From Selenomonadaceae bacterium (lineage in GTDB: Bacteria > Bacillota > Negativicutes > Selenomonadales > Selenomonadaceae), in contig JAFVEZ010000004.1 of NCBI GenBank assembly GCA_017475745.1, positions 1-64,000 on the forward strand: a stretch of DNA of 64,000 nt, read 5' to 3'. Positions 44,296 through 53,494 of this stretch are shown one piece after another (positions within the stretch are counted from its first letter, which is position 1; each line of letters opens with the position of its first letter). Both the position numbers and the translations under genes were made by a program. Under the pieces are notes generated by a model. The model had not been told where the DNA came from. It saw only the letters and a list, made by a program, of their open reading frames with translations, and searched no databases.

Positions 44296-46848
44296 ATGTT
44301 AAAAAAAATATTATTGTCTTTCATAATCACGGGATCACTGCTTACAGCATTGATGGTATATTCGGGCTTCGCCCCTTTTGGCCATTCTAGTTTCGCTATA
44401 TATGATGCTGAAATACAATATCTTGATTTCTTTGCCTATCTAAAACATGTCTTGGAAGGTGAAGCGTCCGTCACATTCTCATTTGATAAAGGTCTTGGCG
44501 GCAATATGTGGCTAGTTATGACATATTATCTTCTTTCGCCACTCAATTTGTTGGTTGTTTTCTTTGATACAGGTGAACTGCATACATTTTATGATTTACT
44601 CATAGTGCTTAAGTTGAGTCTGTCGGCTGCAACCATGACTTATTATCTTGAAAAGAGATTTGAAGGCAAAATTGATAACTGGGCATTAACCATAATATCT
44701 GTCGGTTTCGGTCTCATGCAGTACAATATGGATCAGGCTATGAACATAATATGGCTTGATCCCGTTTATATGTTTCCTATCATGATGTTGGGTCTCCACA
44801 GACTTCGTAAAGATAATGATATAAAACTGCTTGTCATATCTTCTGCGCTGGCGATGCTGTTTAATTGGTATATTGCCTTTATTGCTATGATGTTTGTTGG
44901 CTTCTTTTCCATTTGGGAATATGTATTTCTAAATGACAGATTCATTTGGAAGGATTTTTGGACATTTGAGGGCAAGGTAATTCTCGCCATCATTCTTGCG
45001 GTCGGTTTAAATGGGATATTGTTCCTGCCAACCCTTGAGGTCCTATTTGTCGGGCGTGGCAGTTCCATTGACTGGCTCCTGCTAAATATGTCATGTGAGA
45101 AGTTTTTAAATATATTCCAGGGTTTAACCTGGGGCAGTACAAGTGGTTATAATCAAGTTTCTCTATTTACGGGTGACCTTGTTACCTTCGGCGCTATTGC
45201 CTTCTTTGTTCAGAAGAATGTAAGCCGTCGTCTGTTGATTGGTGGCATAGTATTGGCTCTGTTTACTTGGCTGATGTTTTACTGGAGACCAATGCTATTT
45301 CTATTCTCCATGTTGAAAGCTCCATTTGTGTATTGGTATAGATATGGATTCCTTGGCAACTTCATTCTGATTTATATTGCGTCGCTCTTCTTCATACATC
45401 GTGCTGACAATTCAAGCTGGCGTTTTCAAAATCACAATCTCTATTTCCTCATCTTTGCGATATATCCGATCATTGTGATATTTAGGCAGTTTAAGCACCC
45501 ACTTAACACTTGGGACAACATTATTGGTACTTTTGTGGTTTATTCGATGACGTTTCTCTTCTTTTGCATGTATGACAAACTCAAGGATAGCAGTTTAAAG
45601 GCATTTCGTGTCATTTTGACGGCAATGCTTATATTTGGCATTTCTTGTAGTTCCGCTCAGATAATGAAGCGCTTTGCCAATGACCACATTGATCGCTTCA
45701 ACGAATATTCAATTCAGCAAAAGCAACAGATAGAAGAACTCAAACACTTTGATGATGGTATATTTAGGATAGGGCAATCAAGACCTTATGAGAATCTTAA
45801 ACCGGACGGAAGATATGGAAAGATTTATACGACGGTCAATCACAACGAAAGCTTGGCTTACAATTATCATTCCATTACAACTTACACTTCCAGCCCGATA
45901 AATGCCCATCAAGAATTTCTCAATCACATGGGTTACAGAACCCTACTTCGCTGTATGAACGGCGCTACTGTCTCAGTCTTGCCAACAGATTCATTGCTCG
46001 GCGTCAAATATATCTTATCTGACATTGATATTCCGATTTTAAAGAGGATAGATTCTCTCAACACTTATAACGATAAATCTGTCTATGAAAATGATTTTGT
46101 TATGCCATTAGCTTTTGTCTGCAATGATTTTGATTTAGATGGCATCAAATATGACAACAATCCATTCCTCTATACCAACGAAGTTTATAATCATCTATTT
46201 GGTTTGAATGAGACTATTTATCAAGAGATTCCTTACGAGATCATTTCAGAATCAATGAAAGAAAGCAAGATTATCGTGAAGCCTAAAGACAATCACAGTC
46301 TCTTATATGGTAATATACCGACAAAGAATGAGATTGCATCAGTAATTACAGAGATCGAAGAAAAGCCAATGTATTTCCTTTCATACAGAACATCAGTATT
46401 TTACATTCCACACTCTGGTAAAGATACAATCAATTTACATCTCTATATTTGGGACGATATCTTTGAATATAATTTCTTGGATCATCAATTCTACATGTTA
46501 AATGATACGGCGCTTTCCAAGGCAAGCAAACAGGCACAGTCGCGAGCGGCACAATTTACAGAATTCAGCGACCACGAAATCAAGATGATAGTCAATGGCA
46601 AAGCTGGAGAGAAGCTATTTACAACACTTCCTTATGAAGGTTGGAATATCACTCTTAATGGTAAACCTGTGAATTGTGATGTAATTCTCGGTTGCTTTGT
46701 AGGATTGACTTTAGAAGAAGGCGAAAACTCTATTGAGATGTCTTACTCCATGCCGGGATTTAAACCCGGTTGTGTAGTTTCACTAGTGAGCTTGATGTTA
46801 TTTATACTTTATTTACGTAGGTACAGAAATGAAACAAGAATTATTTAG
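44296..46848 (+). CDS. YfhO family membrane glycosyltransferase
   Basis: 850 aa. The first about 470 residues hold a dozen membrane helices with periplasmic loops typical of GT-C proteins (acidic residues in YDAEIQYLDFFAYLKHVLEG after the first helix). A large extracytoplasmic part follows, ending in a beta domain (NGKPVNCDVILGCFVGLTLE, EMSYSMPGF) and a final helix, as in Bacillus YfhO. YfhO takes the sugar from undecaprenyl phosphate and adds it to a surface polymer. The GtrA start overlaps its end by 20 bases. The acceptor in this diderm cell is unknown; O-antigen or flagellin are options. Confidence 0.88.
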   Translation: MLKKILLSFIITGSLLTALMVYSGFAPFGHSSFAIYDAEIQYLDFFAYLKHVLEGEASVTFSFDKGLGGNMWLVMTYYLLSPLNLLVVFFDTGELHTFYDLLIVLKLSLSAATMTYYLEKRFEGKIDNWALTIISVGFGLMQYNMDQAMNIIWLDPVYMFPIMMLGLHRLRKDNDIKLLVISSALAMLFNWYIAFIAMMFVGFFSIWEYVFLNDRFIWKDFWTFEGKVILAIILAVGLNGILFLPTLEVLFVGRGSSIDWLLLNMSCEKFLNIFQGLTWGSTSGYNQVSLFTGDLVTFGAIAFFVQKNVSRRLLIGGIVLALFTWLMFYWRPMLFLFSMLKAPFVYWYRYGFLGNFILIYIASLFFIHRADNSSWRFQNHNLYFLIFAIYPIIVIFRQFKHPLNTWDNIIGTFVVYSMTFLFFCMYDKLKDSSLKAFRVILTAMLIFGISCSSAQIMKRFANDHIDRFNEYSIQQKQQIEELKHFDDGIFRIGQSRPYENLKPDGRYGKIYTTVNHNESLAYNYHSITTYTSSPINAHQEFLNHMGYRTLLRCMNGATVSVLPTDSLLGVKYILSDIDIPILKRIDSLNTYNDKSVYENDFVMPLAFVCNDFDLDGIKYDNNPFLYTNEVYNHLFGLNETIYQEIPYEIISESMKESKIIVKPKDNHSLLYGNIPTKNEIASVITEIEEKPMYFLSYRTSVFYIPHSGKDTINLHLYIWDDIFEYNFLDHQFYMLNDTALSKASKQAQSRAAQFTEFSDHEIKMIVNGKAGEKLFTTLPYEGWNITLNGKPVNCDVILGCFVGLTLEEGENSIEMSYSMPGFKPGCVVSLVSLMLFILYLRRYRNETRII

Positions 46849-47197
46849 ATTTGCAGTGGCAGGCGGAAGCTGTTTTATATTGGAATTGGCAGTATTATAT
46901 TCTTTGACAGAATTTGTCGGTATCAATTATCTTATTTCGGCAATGTTCGCCTTCATTGCGTCGGTGATTGTCAACTATATAATGTGTGCATATTGGGTAT
47001 TTCCGGCAAAAAAGCGCTCGCTGACAAAGACGATTATCTTTGCTTCAACGAGCGTAGCGGGTCTAGGTATCAATCAACTTTGCATGTGGACTTTCGTGGA
47101 ACTTGTAGGACTGCACTACATGCTGGCGAAGATCGTTGCTGCCTGCATTGTAACAATTTGGAACTTCATCACCAAACGAATGGTATTAACTCATTAG
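46829..47197 (+). CDS. GtrA family membrane protein
   Basis: 122 aa with four membrane helices. It opens FRFAVAGGSCFILELAVLYS and has NYIMCAYWVF and the C-terminal IWNFITKRMV, matching the GtrA family. GtrA is thought to flip undecaprenyl-phosphate sugar to the outer side of the membrane. It is the last gene of the ACP-GT2-YfhO-GtrA operon. No clear terminator follows before the convergent GntR gene. Confidence 0.92.
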   Translation: MKQELFRFAVAGGSCFILELAVLYSLTEFVGINYLISAMFAFIASVIVNYIMCAYWVFPAKKRSLTKTIIFASTSVAGLGINQLCMWTFVELVGLHYMLAKIVAACIVTIWNFITKRMVLTH

Positions 47198-47265
47198 TTC
47201 CTGTTCTGACCAGAAATATCTCATTTAACGTTCAACGTTTGATTTTAATGATATATCACAATGAT

Positions 47266-47955
47266 TCAAGGATTAAATTGTTTTGACATGGCCTTCAAGA
47301 GAGTTTCTTCAGCACGTTCCATGTGGCGCTCTGCTGCGTCTCTTGCTGCTTCGACATCACCATTTGCAATCGCCTCAACCATTTCGCGATGTTCCTCAAG
47401 AGTATCTTTGAGCCTACCTGGATAGGACATTGACAATTTACGGAACCTGGCGAGTTGCTCTTTAAGGTTATTGATAATCACTCCAAGCCGCTCATTCCGA
47501 CTGACTTGATACAATAGATCGTGAAACTCAACGTCAGTTTTTACGATATTGTCAATATCATCGTTTTCGATATAGCCCTCAATCAACGTCAGTAACTTTT
47601 GAAGTTGTTCAAGTTCTCCACTTTCAATTCGGCGTGCAGCCAAGCCTATGGATAGAGACTCAAGGGCAGATCGAATTTCAAATATCTCTTGCACATCATG
47701 TACCGAAACGCTGGAGACGTAAGTGCCTCGTCGCGGTAACATGATGACATAACCTTCTTGCTCTAGTTTTCGGATTGCCTCTCTAATCGGCGTACGGCTA
47801 ATGCCAAGCTCCTCAGCAAGCTGCACTTCCATAAGCCGTTCGCCAGGTGCCAAGATGCCGCTGCGTATTGCTTTTCTCAACGATTCGCAGACAGCTTCTC
47901 TAAGTGGCTGATATGTATCAAGATTGATTGGTTCAAGTCTGTTTTCGTTTGGCAT
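47266..47955 (-). CDS. GntR family regulator, FadR subfamily
   Basis: 229 aa. The N-terminal winged helix (LRKAIRSGILAPGERLMEVQ and ELGISRTPIREAIRKLEQEG) is followed by an all-helical FCD effector domain whose metal ligands include Asp and His in VEFHDLLYQ and the C-terminal ERHME. It responds to a carboxylate ligand in relatives. In many Firmicutes a GntR gene of this type follows ispE; here an esterase and an oxidoreductase lie between. The target genes are probably these neighbours. Confidence 0.93.
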   Translation of the reverse strand: MPNENRLEPINLDTYQPLREAVCESLRKAIRSGILAPGERLMEVQLAEELGISRTPIREAIRKLEQEGYVIMLPRRGTYVSSVSVHDVQEIFEIRSALESLSIGLAARRIESGELEQLQKLLTLIEGYIENDDIDNIVKTDVEFHDLLYQVSRNERLGVIINNLKEQLARFRKLSMSYPGRLKDTLEEHREMVEAIANGDVEAARDAAERHMERAEETLLKAMSKQFNP

Positions 47956-47979
47956 TGCTCATCACTCCATTAACTTTTA

Positions 47980-48873
47980 TTAGATACGTTTACTGATAAA
48001 TTTACCTATATAATTAATCGCTTGCTGACCTTCAGGTATAACGGGCGCGAAGAATGGCCATATATGTGTCATACCTTGAGCAACGACCATTGTTGTCTTA
48101 ACTCCGTAATATTCTACCTTTTGTGAAAAGATTATCGCATCATCAAGCAGGACTTCACGTTCACCAACCATCATTAAGATTGGCGGTAATCCGCTCAAGT
48201 CTGCATAAAAGGGCGATACAAACGGCTTGCAGCGGTCACCATCCTCACCGACATAACAGTCAGCAAAATACTTCAGTAGATTGTAATCCAAGATAGGATC
48301 AACCTCGGCTTTTGCTTCGATACTTTTTCCAATTAGCGCTAAATCGGTCCAAGGTGAAATACAGACGGCAGCAGCAGGCATCTTGAGACCAAGGCTGCGG
48401 ATTTTCAAAAGTGTCGCAAGAGTCAAACCGCCGCCCGCTGAATCACCGGCAATGATAATATTCTGTGGTTTATACTCTTGACTTAACAGCCATTTGTAAA
48501 CTTTTATTGAATCTTCCAAAGCAGCTGGAAATTTATTTTCGGGTGCAAGGCGATAATCAACGGATAATACCTTTACCTTTCCGACTTTTGCTAATCTTGT
48601 TGTCATGTCGCGATACATTTCGATCGTGCCCATCACATATCCGCCACCATGAAGATACATCACCACCGCTGTAGGTTTGCTCTCTGAAACATCAACCCAC
48701 TCTGCGCGTACACCAGCTGCATCAACTTCCTTGAATGTTGTACCATCAATGGGTGGAAAGCTTACAGCAAGATTGTTGTATTCTTCCCTCAAGGTCTCCA
48801 GTTCAAGTTCAGTTGACAGACGGTGTGTCTTGAAGACCTCGTACAATTTATCAAATGCTTCACTTGTCGGCAT
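47980..48873 (-). CDS. Alpha/beta hydrolase, hormone-sensitive lipase-like esterase
   Basis: 297 aa cytoplasmic esterase. Oxyanion motif MYLHGGGYVMG, nucleophile elbow IIAGDSAGGG (Ser), Asp in MVGEREVLLDDA and catalytic His in GMTHIWPFF form the HSL/bacterial type IV triad. The lid is short. It starts ATG 48873, just three bases from the oxidoreductase stop, so it belongs to the ispE operon. The natural substrate is unknown, probably a short-chain ester. Confidence 0.9.
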   Translation of the reverse strand: MPTSEAFDKLYEVFKTHRLSTELELETLREEYNNLAVSFPPIDGTTFKEVDAAGVRAEWVDVSESKPTAVVMYLHGGGYVMGTIEMYRDMTTRLAKVGKVKVLSVDYRLAPENKFPAALEDSIKVYKWLLSQEYKPQNIIIAGDSAGGGLTLATLLKIRSLGLKMPAAAVCISPWTDLALIGKSIEAKAEVDPILDYNLLKYFADCYVGEDGDRCKPFVSPFYADLSGLPPILMMVGEREVLLDDAIIFSQKVEYYGVKTTMVVAQGMTHIWPFFAPVIPEGQQAINYIGKFISKRI

Positions 48874-48876
48874 TGA

Positions 48877-49857
48877 CTATTCCTCCTCAGGATACTTCAT
48901 ACCCCAATCATTGCGAATTTTCGTCATAATATCCATAACGTCGATTGTGTAATCGAGGTGCATTTCGTTGCGTTCACCGCTGACAGCCGCTTCCATGTCT
49001 TGTACTTCATAGCAGAGAGCTTCAGAGGTATCACCAGCAGTTATTTCTTCGCGTCTGCCATCTTCAGTCCAAACGATGAAAGCTTTGGAACTACGAGGGT
49101 ATTCAAAAATCTCTATATATCCCTTATCAAAGGCGATCGTACCGCGTTTGGGTTGCTTTGCATGAAGTGACAGTATAACAGTCGCCATCTCTTCATATTT
49201 GTTCTTGAGAAGAATACTTGCCTGTTCGTCGACACCCGTTGGAGCATATTTAACTTGAGAGAGAATGTCTGTCGGCGCTGAGGTCATAAACCAACGGACG
49301 AACGAAAGAGCATATACACCAATATCCAGCATTGCGCCACCTGCCAGATTGCGATTGAAGAAGCGATTTTTCATATTGTATTCCTTATAGCTGCCAAAAT
49401 TCATTTGAATGAGTCGAAGTTCACCAAGAGCGCCAGATTTAATGACTTCGTTGAGCTTCTTGTAAATCGGCATGTGATAGATAGTCATTGCTTCAGCAAG
49501 TACAAGATTGTTGGATTTAGCGAGATCGACTGCTTCTTTGAGTTCAGCAGAATTTAAAGTTATAGACTTTTCACAGAGAACGTTCTTACCGGCAGCAAGA
49601 GCTTTACGAAGATAATTTATGTGAGTGTTGTGAGGTGTTGAGATATAGACGATATCCACGTTGTCGTCGGTGAATATATCATCAATATTGTCGTAGACTT
49701 TACCGATATTGTACTTTGCCGCAAATTCATCAGCCTTTGATTTAGTGCGATTGCCAACGGAATAGAGATTACCGCCGAGTTTCTGCACAGCTTCAGCAAG
49801 CTGGTGACCAATTACACCGACACCCAAAGTTGCCCAATTATACTTTATTTTTGACAT
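48877..49857 (-). CDS. Gfo/Idh/MocA family oxidoreductase
   Basis: 326 aa. An N-terminal NAD(P) fold (GVGVIGHQLAEAVQKLGG) is followed by the conserved STPHNTHINYLRKALAAGKN and CEKSITLNSAEL with the catalytic Lys, and a C-terminal beta-sheet dimer domain. The family oxidises or reduces sugars, inositols or dihydrodiols; the YGxxxxxxxxxxR-type segment NRNLAGGAMLDIGVYALSF fits the trans-dihydrodiol/1,5-anhydrofructose branch. It lies 20 bases after ispE. The substrate is not known. Confidence 0.9.
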   Translation of the reverse strand: MSKIKYNWATLGVGVIGHQLAEAVQKLGGNLYSVGNRTKSKADEFAAKYNIGKVYDNIDDIFTDDNVDIVYISTPHNTHINYLRKALAAGKNVLCEKSITLNSAELKEAVDLAKSNNLVLAEAMTIYHMPIYKKLNEVIKSGALGELRLIQMNFGSYKEYNMKNRFFNRNLAGGAMLDIGVYALSFVRWFMTSAPTDILSQVKYAPTGVDEQASILLKNKYEEMATVILSLHAKQPKRGTIAFDKGYIEIFEYPRSSKAFIVWTEDGRREEITAGDTSEALCYEVQDMEAAVSGERNEMHLDYTIDVMDIMTKIRNDWGMKYPEEE

Positions 49858-49877
49858 TTTAAGCGCTCCTTTGTCTT

Positions 49878-50780
49878 TTAGTTTTCAAACCTTCCGACAG
49901 TTTTAGTGACAAATACTTGAACGCCGCTTTCTTTGAAAGATTCAGCAATTCTGATGGCGTCATCATGACTCTTGGTAATGCCGAAGAGCGAAGGACCGCT
50001 GCCACTCATCATCGCTGCAACTGCGCCTGCTTCAAGTAACCTATCTTTATAAGTGTCGATTGCAGGGTACTTCTTTACGGCTACACGTTCCATGACATTA
50101 AATATCAGCTCACAGACCGCCTTTGTATCACTCAAATTAATTGCCTCACAAATGGCAGCGGTATCAGGGTGCTCGAAACTTTTATCGCTGTCATAAGTCT
50201 TGTAGGCCCAAGCTGTTGGTATTACACCACGCGGCTTTATTAACACTATGGGAATTGTAGGCAAATCCGCAAGTCTCTTCAACTTTTCACCGCGCCCATA
50301 AGCTAAACAAGTACCACCGACAATGCAAAATGGCACATCAGAACCAATCTCAGCGCCCAACTCACACATCTCATCTGTCGTCATGCGGAGTTTGAAGAGT
50401 TTATTCATTCCGCGAATGACTGCCGCTGCATCAGTGCTACCACCCGCAAGACCTGCTGCAATCGGTATCCTCTTGGTTAATCGAATGAAGACACCGGAAT
50501 CTAACTTGTAATTATTCATTACAACTTCAGCAGCACGATAAGCAAGATTGTTTTTATCATTTGGCAGTGTCTCAACACCGGAAACGTCCTCAGCAATCAT
50601 ATCAAACTTGATGCCGCTATCAATCTTGGCAAGCTCTAACGTGTCGGCAAGAGCAATAGACTGCAGAACCAATTCAACATCGTGGTAGCCGTCTTCACGC
50701 TTGCCTAATATATCAAGAGTTAAATTTATCTTTGCATTTGCACTAATCGTCAGCAGTTTAGCACACCTCAATTCAATCAA
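49878..50780 (-). CDS. ispE: 4-diphosphocytidyl-2-C-methyl-D-erythritol kinase
   Basis: About 292-300 aa GHMP kinase of the MEP isoprenoid pathway. It has SANAKINLTLDILGKREDGYH, PIAAGLAGGSTDAAA (ATP loop), GSDVPFCIVGGTCLAYGRGE and SGSGPSLFG. Coordinates run to the first in-frame start, TTG 50780, which lacks a ribosome site. GAGGTG at 50769-50764 points instead to a CTG at 50756, where homologues begin (LLTISANAKINL); CTG would be a rare start. It heads the ispE-oxidoreductase-esterase-GntR operon. The 267 bases before the next gene are AT-rich with no visible gene. Confidence 0.93.
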   Translation of the reverse strand: MIELRCAKLLTISANAKINLTLDILGKREDGYHDVELVLQSIALADTLELAKIDSGIKFDMIAEDVSGVETLPNDKNNLAYRAAEVVMNNYKLDSGVFIRLTKRIPIAAGLAGGSTDAAAVIRGMNKLFKLRMTTDEMCELGAEIGSDVPFCIVGGTCLAYGRGEKLKRLADLPTIPIVLIKPRGVIPTAWAYKTYDSDKSFEHPDTAAICEAINLSDTKAVCELIFNVMERVAVKKYPAIDTYKDRLLEAGAVAAMMSGSGPSLFGITKSHDDAIRIAESFKESGVQVFVTKTVGRFEN

Positions 50781-51047
50781 TTATAAATATTCTTTATTTT
50801 AACACGTCTTTTGTTGACTTGCAAGATGACAGTTGATTGTATACTAAAATACAAAAATTATTTGATTTAATATAACCATTACTGCATATTAAATATAATT
50901 TGCTCATTATATTGCAAAAAAGTTTTCAAAATAAATAAGAATTTATTACTTCGTTAATTAAACGATTATTGATATTCGGCAGGAAATTTTCTCGTTGCGT
51001 TGAAGTCATTAAATATGAAAATTTTATATAAGTAATGGAGATAATAA

Positions 51048-52007
51048 ATGCGAAACAAATTAATAGCCTTGGCAGTAGTTGTGCTAATAGCGTTGAGTTA
51101 CATGATTGGTAGTTATTTTGTTGACTTCTCAATGAGACGGACAGACCCGAACGATATTGACTCAGGTCCGCCTGCTTGTGCAAATATTCACGATCCAACG
51201 CGGACAGTGGCCAAGAAGCCGGATTATCCAAATGATACCTGGTCTATAGTCTCTGAAGATGGACTCAAGCTAAATGCAACCTACTTTTCACCGGACAACC
51301 CAAGTCATCATTGGGCAATCTTGGTACATGGTTATGGTAGAGATCAGCGATATGCCTGGGATTATGCCGATCCATACCTTGAGAGAGACTATAATGTACT
51401 CACTCCAGATTTGCGTGCATCTGGCACTAGTGAAGGTATATATCTCACAATGGGTGTCAAAGAGAGTAATGATTTGCTTCTTTGGATTGACAGGATAGTA
51501 AAAGTCGACCCGAAGGCAAGAATTACACTTCATGGTGTCTCAATGGGTGCAGCTACAGTCATGATAACAGCCGGAAAGTCCAAATCACCAAACTTAGTGG
51601 CAGTAATTGAGGATTGCGGTTATACTAGTGCGTACAATATGTTTACCGCGCAACTCAAAGTAATCTTCAATCTGCCGGCCTTCCCGATAATGCACATTGT
51701 TGACATTGTGAGTCATTTGAAGACCGGTGCTTCAGTAACGGAAGCAGCTCCGATCTTCTACGTCGGCAATATAAACATTCCTGTCCTCTTCATTCACGGT
51801 ACTGAAGATAAACTCGTGCCATATTATATGATGCAAGAGTTATATGACGCTTGTCGTACTTCTGTCAAAGAGATATTCACTGTTGAGGGTGCCGGTCATG
51901 CCGACTCGAAGGACACTAATCCGACTTTATACTTCAATCGAATATTCTCATTCCTAGATCAGTACATTGAAGTTGATGATATAGAGAATAATGCAAAGGA
52001 AATGTAA
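51048..52007 (+). CDS. Membrane-anchored alpha/beta hydrolase
   Basis: 319 aa. One N-terminal membrane helix (LIALAVVVLIALSYMIGSYF) anchors an extracytoplasmic alpha/beta hydrolase. Motifs: LVHGYGRDQRYAW, the elbow LHGVSMGAATVM (Ser), Asp in HGTEDKLVPYY and His in EGAGHADS. It resembles YqkD/S9-type esterases of Firmicutes. Its stop directly precedes the GTG of the decarboxylase-like gene, forming an operon of two. The substrate is unknown. Confidence 0.9.
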   Translation: MRNKLIALAVVVLIALSYMIGSYFVDFSMRRTDPNDIDSGPPACANIHDPTRTVAKKPDYPNDTWSIVSEDGLKLNATYFSPDNPSHHWAILVHGYGRDQRYAWDYADPYLERDYNVLTPDLRASGTSEGIYLTMGVKESNDLLLWIDRIVKVDPKARITLHGVSMGAATVMITAGKSKSPNLVAVIEDCGYTSAYNMFTAQLKVIFNLPAFPIMHIVDIVSHLKTGASVTEAAPIFYVGNINIPVLFIHGTEDKLVPYYMMQELYDACRTSVKEIFTVEGAGHADSKDTNPTLYFNRIFSFLDQYIEVDDIENNAKEM

Positions 52008-53468
52008 GTGGATAAAAATATTTCGCCGATTGCAGAAGCTATGAGGAGATACTCAAAAGACGGTGCTCTTGCTTTTCATACGCCTGGTCACAAGCAAGGT
52101 CTTGGAGGACACCCACTGCTAAAAGAGCTGATAACCTCGGAAGGCTTAAGACGTGAAGTCTCATTAATGGAAGAACTGGACGATTTACATGATCCTCAAA
52201 CTTGTATTAAAGAAGCACAAGAAATGGCAGCAGAGCTTTGGGGTGCTGATAAATCCTTCTTTATGGTCAACGGTACAACCTCAGCAGTACAGGCAATGAT
52301 TCTGTCAACTCTTAATCCTGGCGATTTGGTATTGGTATCTCGCAATGCCCATCGTTGTGTCATGTCAGGATTGATTCTCTCTGGAGCAAGACCAATCTAC
52401 TTGATGCCGGAAGTTGATTTACACTTCGGAATATCATTGAACTTGACGGTAGAGACAGTCCGCAATGCCATTGATAAATATCCACAGGCAAGGGCACTTA
52501 TAATCATATCGCCGAATTACTATGGAGTAGCTGCTGACTTATCAGCTATAGCGAAGCTTCTTCATGATCGTGGAATGATGTTGCTAGTTGATGAGGCACA
52601 TGGTGCTCATTTGCACTTCAGTGATGAGCTTCCAATATCGGCAATCGACGCAGGCGCTGATCTTGCAGCTCAGAGTACTCATAAACTTTTAGGCTCATTG
52701 ACTCAAACTTCAATGTTGATGGTAAAGTCAAACTTAGTTGACATTGAGCGTCTCAAGCGAACAGTAAGTCTGCTACAATCTACCAGCCCAAATTATCTGC
52801 TACTGGCATCACTTGATATTGCACGCCTTCAAATGCAAGAAGCAGGTCAGGAACTAATCAAAAGAGCTGTTCAACTCTCCAATCGCCTAAGAAATGCAAT
52901 CAGGCAGATTGACGGCTTACAGACCTTCAGTAATGTGAATGGATTTGATTTAGACCTCACCAAAGTCACCATTAATGTCAGTGAATTGGGTATGACAGGT
53001 ATGGAAGCAGAAAAAATCCTTCGTTACCAATATAAAATCCAATGTGAGTTATCTGATGTAAATAACTTGTTGTTCCTCATAACTTTTGCTGATATTGATG
53101 ACAAGATTGATAGATTGATAGTCACTTTGCAAGCATTATCCTCAAGTCGAAGACAAATAGAAATTGATTTAAAACCAAGTCTTGTACGTCCAATTCCTAA
53201 TTCTGTTTTAAAACTCACACCGAGAGAAGCATTCTATTCGTTGAATAGTACTGTTGATATAGATGATGCCGTCAATAGAATCTGTGCTGAGGAAGTGACT
53301 TTCTATCCGCCGGGTATTCCAATATTACAACCAGGTGAGTTGATAACTGCTGACATTATAGACTATATCAAGTCAAACAAAAATATCGGCAGACGTCTCA
53401 TTGGTGCCGCCGATACTTCACTCAATACGATAAGAATATTAAAATCTTTATCAAGGCGAGACTCTTAA
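52008..53468 (+). CDS. Orn/Lys/Arg decarboxylase-family PLP enzyme
   Basis: 486 aa. A fold-type I PLP domain has FHTPGHKQGLG, FMVNGTTSAVQAMI, LVDEAHGAHLHF and the PLP Lys in AQSTHKLLGSLTQTS; a C-terminal Orn_DC domain (about 380-470) includes TPREAFYS and FYPPGIPILQPGE. It probably decarboxylates arginine, lysine or ornithine for polyamines (SpeA-type, YaaO-like). Many Firmicute genes of this type lie beside tmk; that is not so here. The start is GTG 52008, immediately after the upstream stop codon, with AAAGGA as ribosome site. Confidence 0.92.
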   Translation: MDKNISPIAEAMRRYSKDGALAFHTPGHKQGLGGHPLLKELITSEGLRREVSLMEELDDLHDPQTCIKEAQEMAAELWGADKSFFMVNGTTSAVQAMILSTLNPGDLVLVSRNAHRCVMSGLILSGARPIYLMPEVDLHFGISLNLTVETVRNAIDKYPQARALIIISPNYYGVAADLSAIAKLLHDRGMMLLVDEAHGAHLHFSDELPISAIDAGADLAAQSTHKLLGSLTQTSMLMVKSNLVDIERLKRTVSLLQSTSPNYLLLASLDIARLQMQEAGQELIKRAVQLSNRLRNAIRQIDGLQTFSNVNGFDLDLTKVTINVSELGMTGMEAEKILRYQYKIQCELSDVNNLLFLITFADIDDKIDRLIVTLQALSSSRRQIEIDLKPSLVRPIPNSVLKLTPREAFYSLNSTVDIDDAVNRICAEEVTFYPPGIPILQPGELITADIIDYIKSNKNIGRRLIGAADTSLNTIRILKSLSRRDS

Positions 53469-53494
53469 TATTAGTGTCTTGCTTTTTGATTAAC

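Noticed and set aside
50926-51231. 101-codon minus-strand open frame upstream of the hydrolase
   Set aside because: It overlaps the confident start and signal anchor of the hydrolase at 51048 and shows no family motif.
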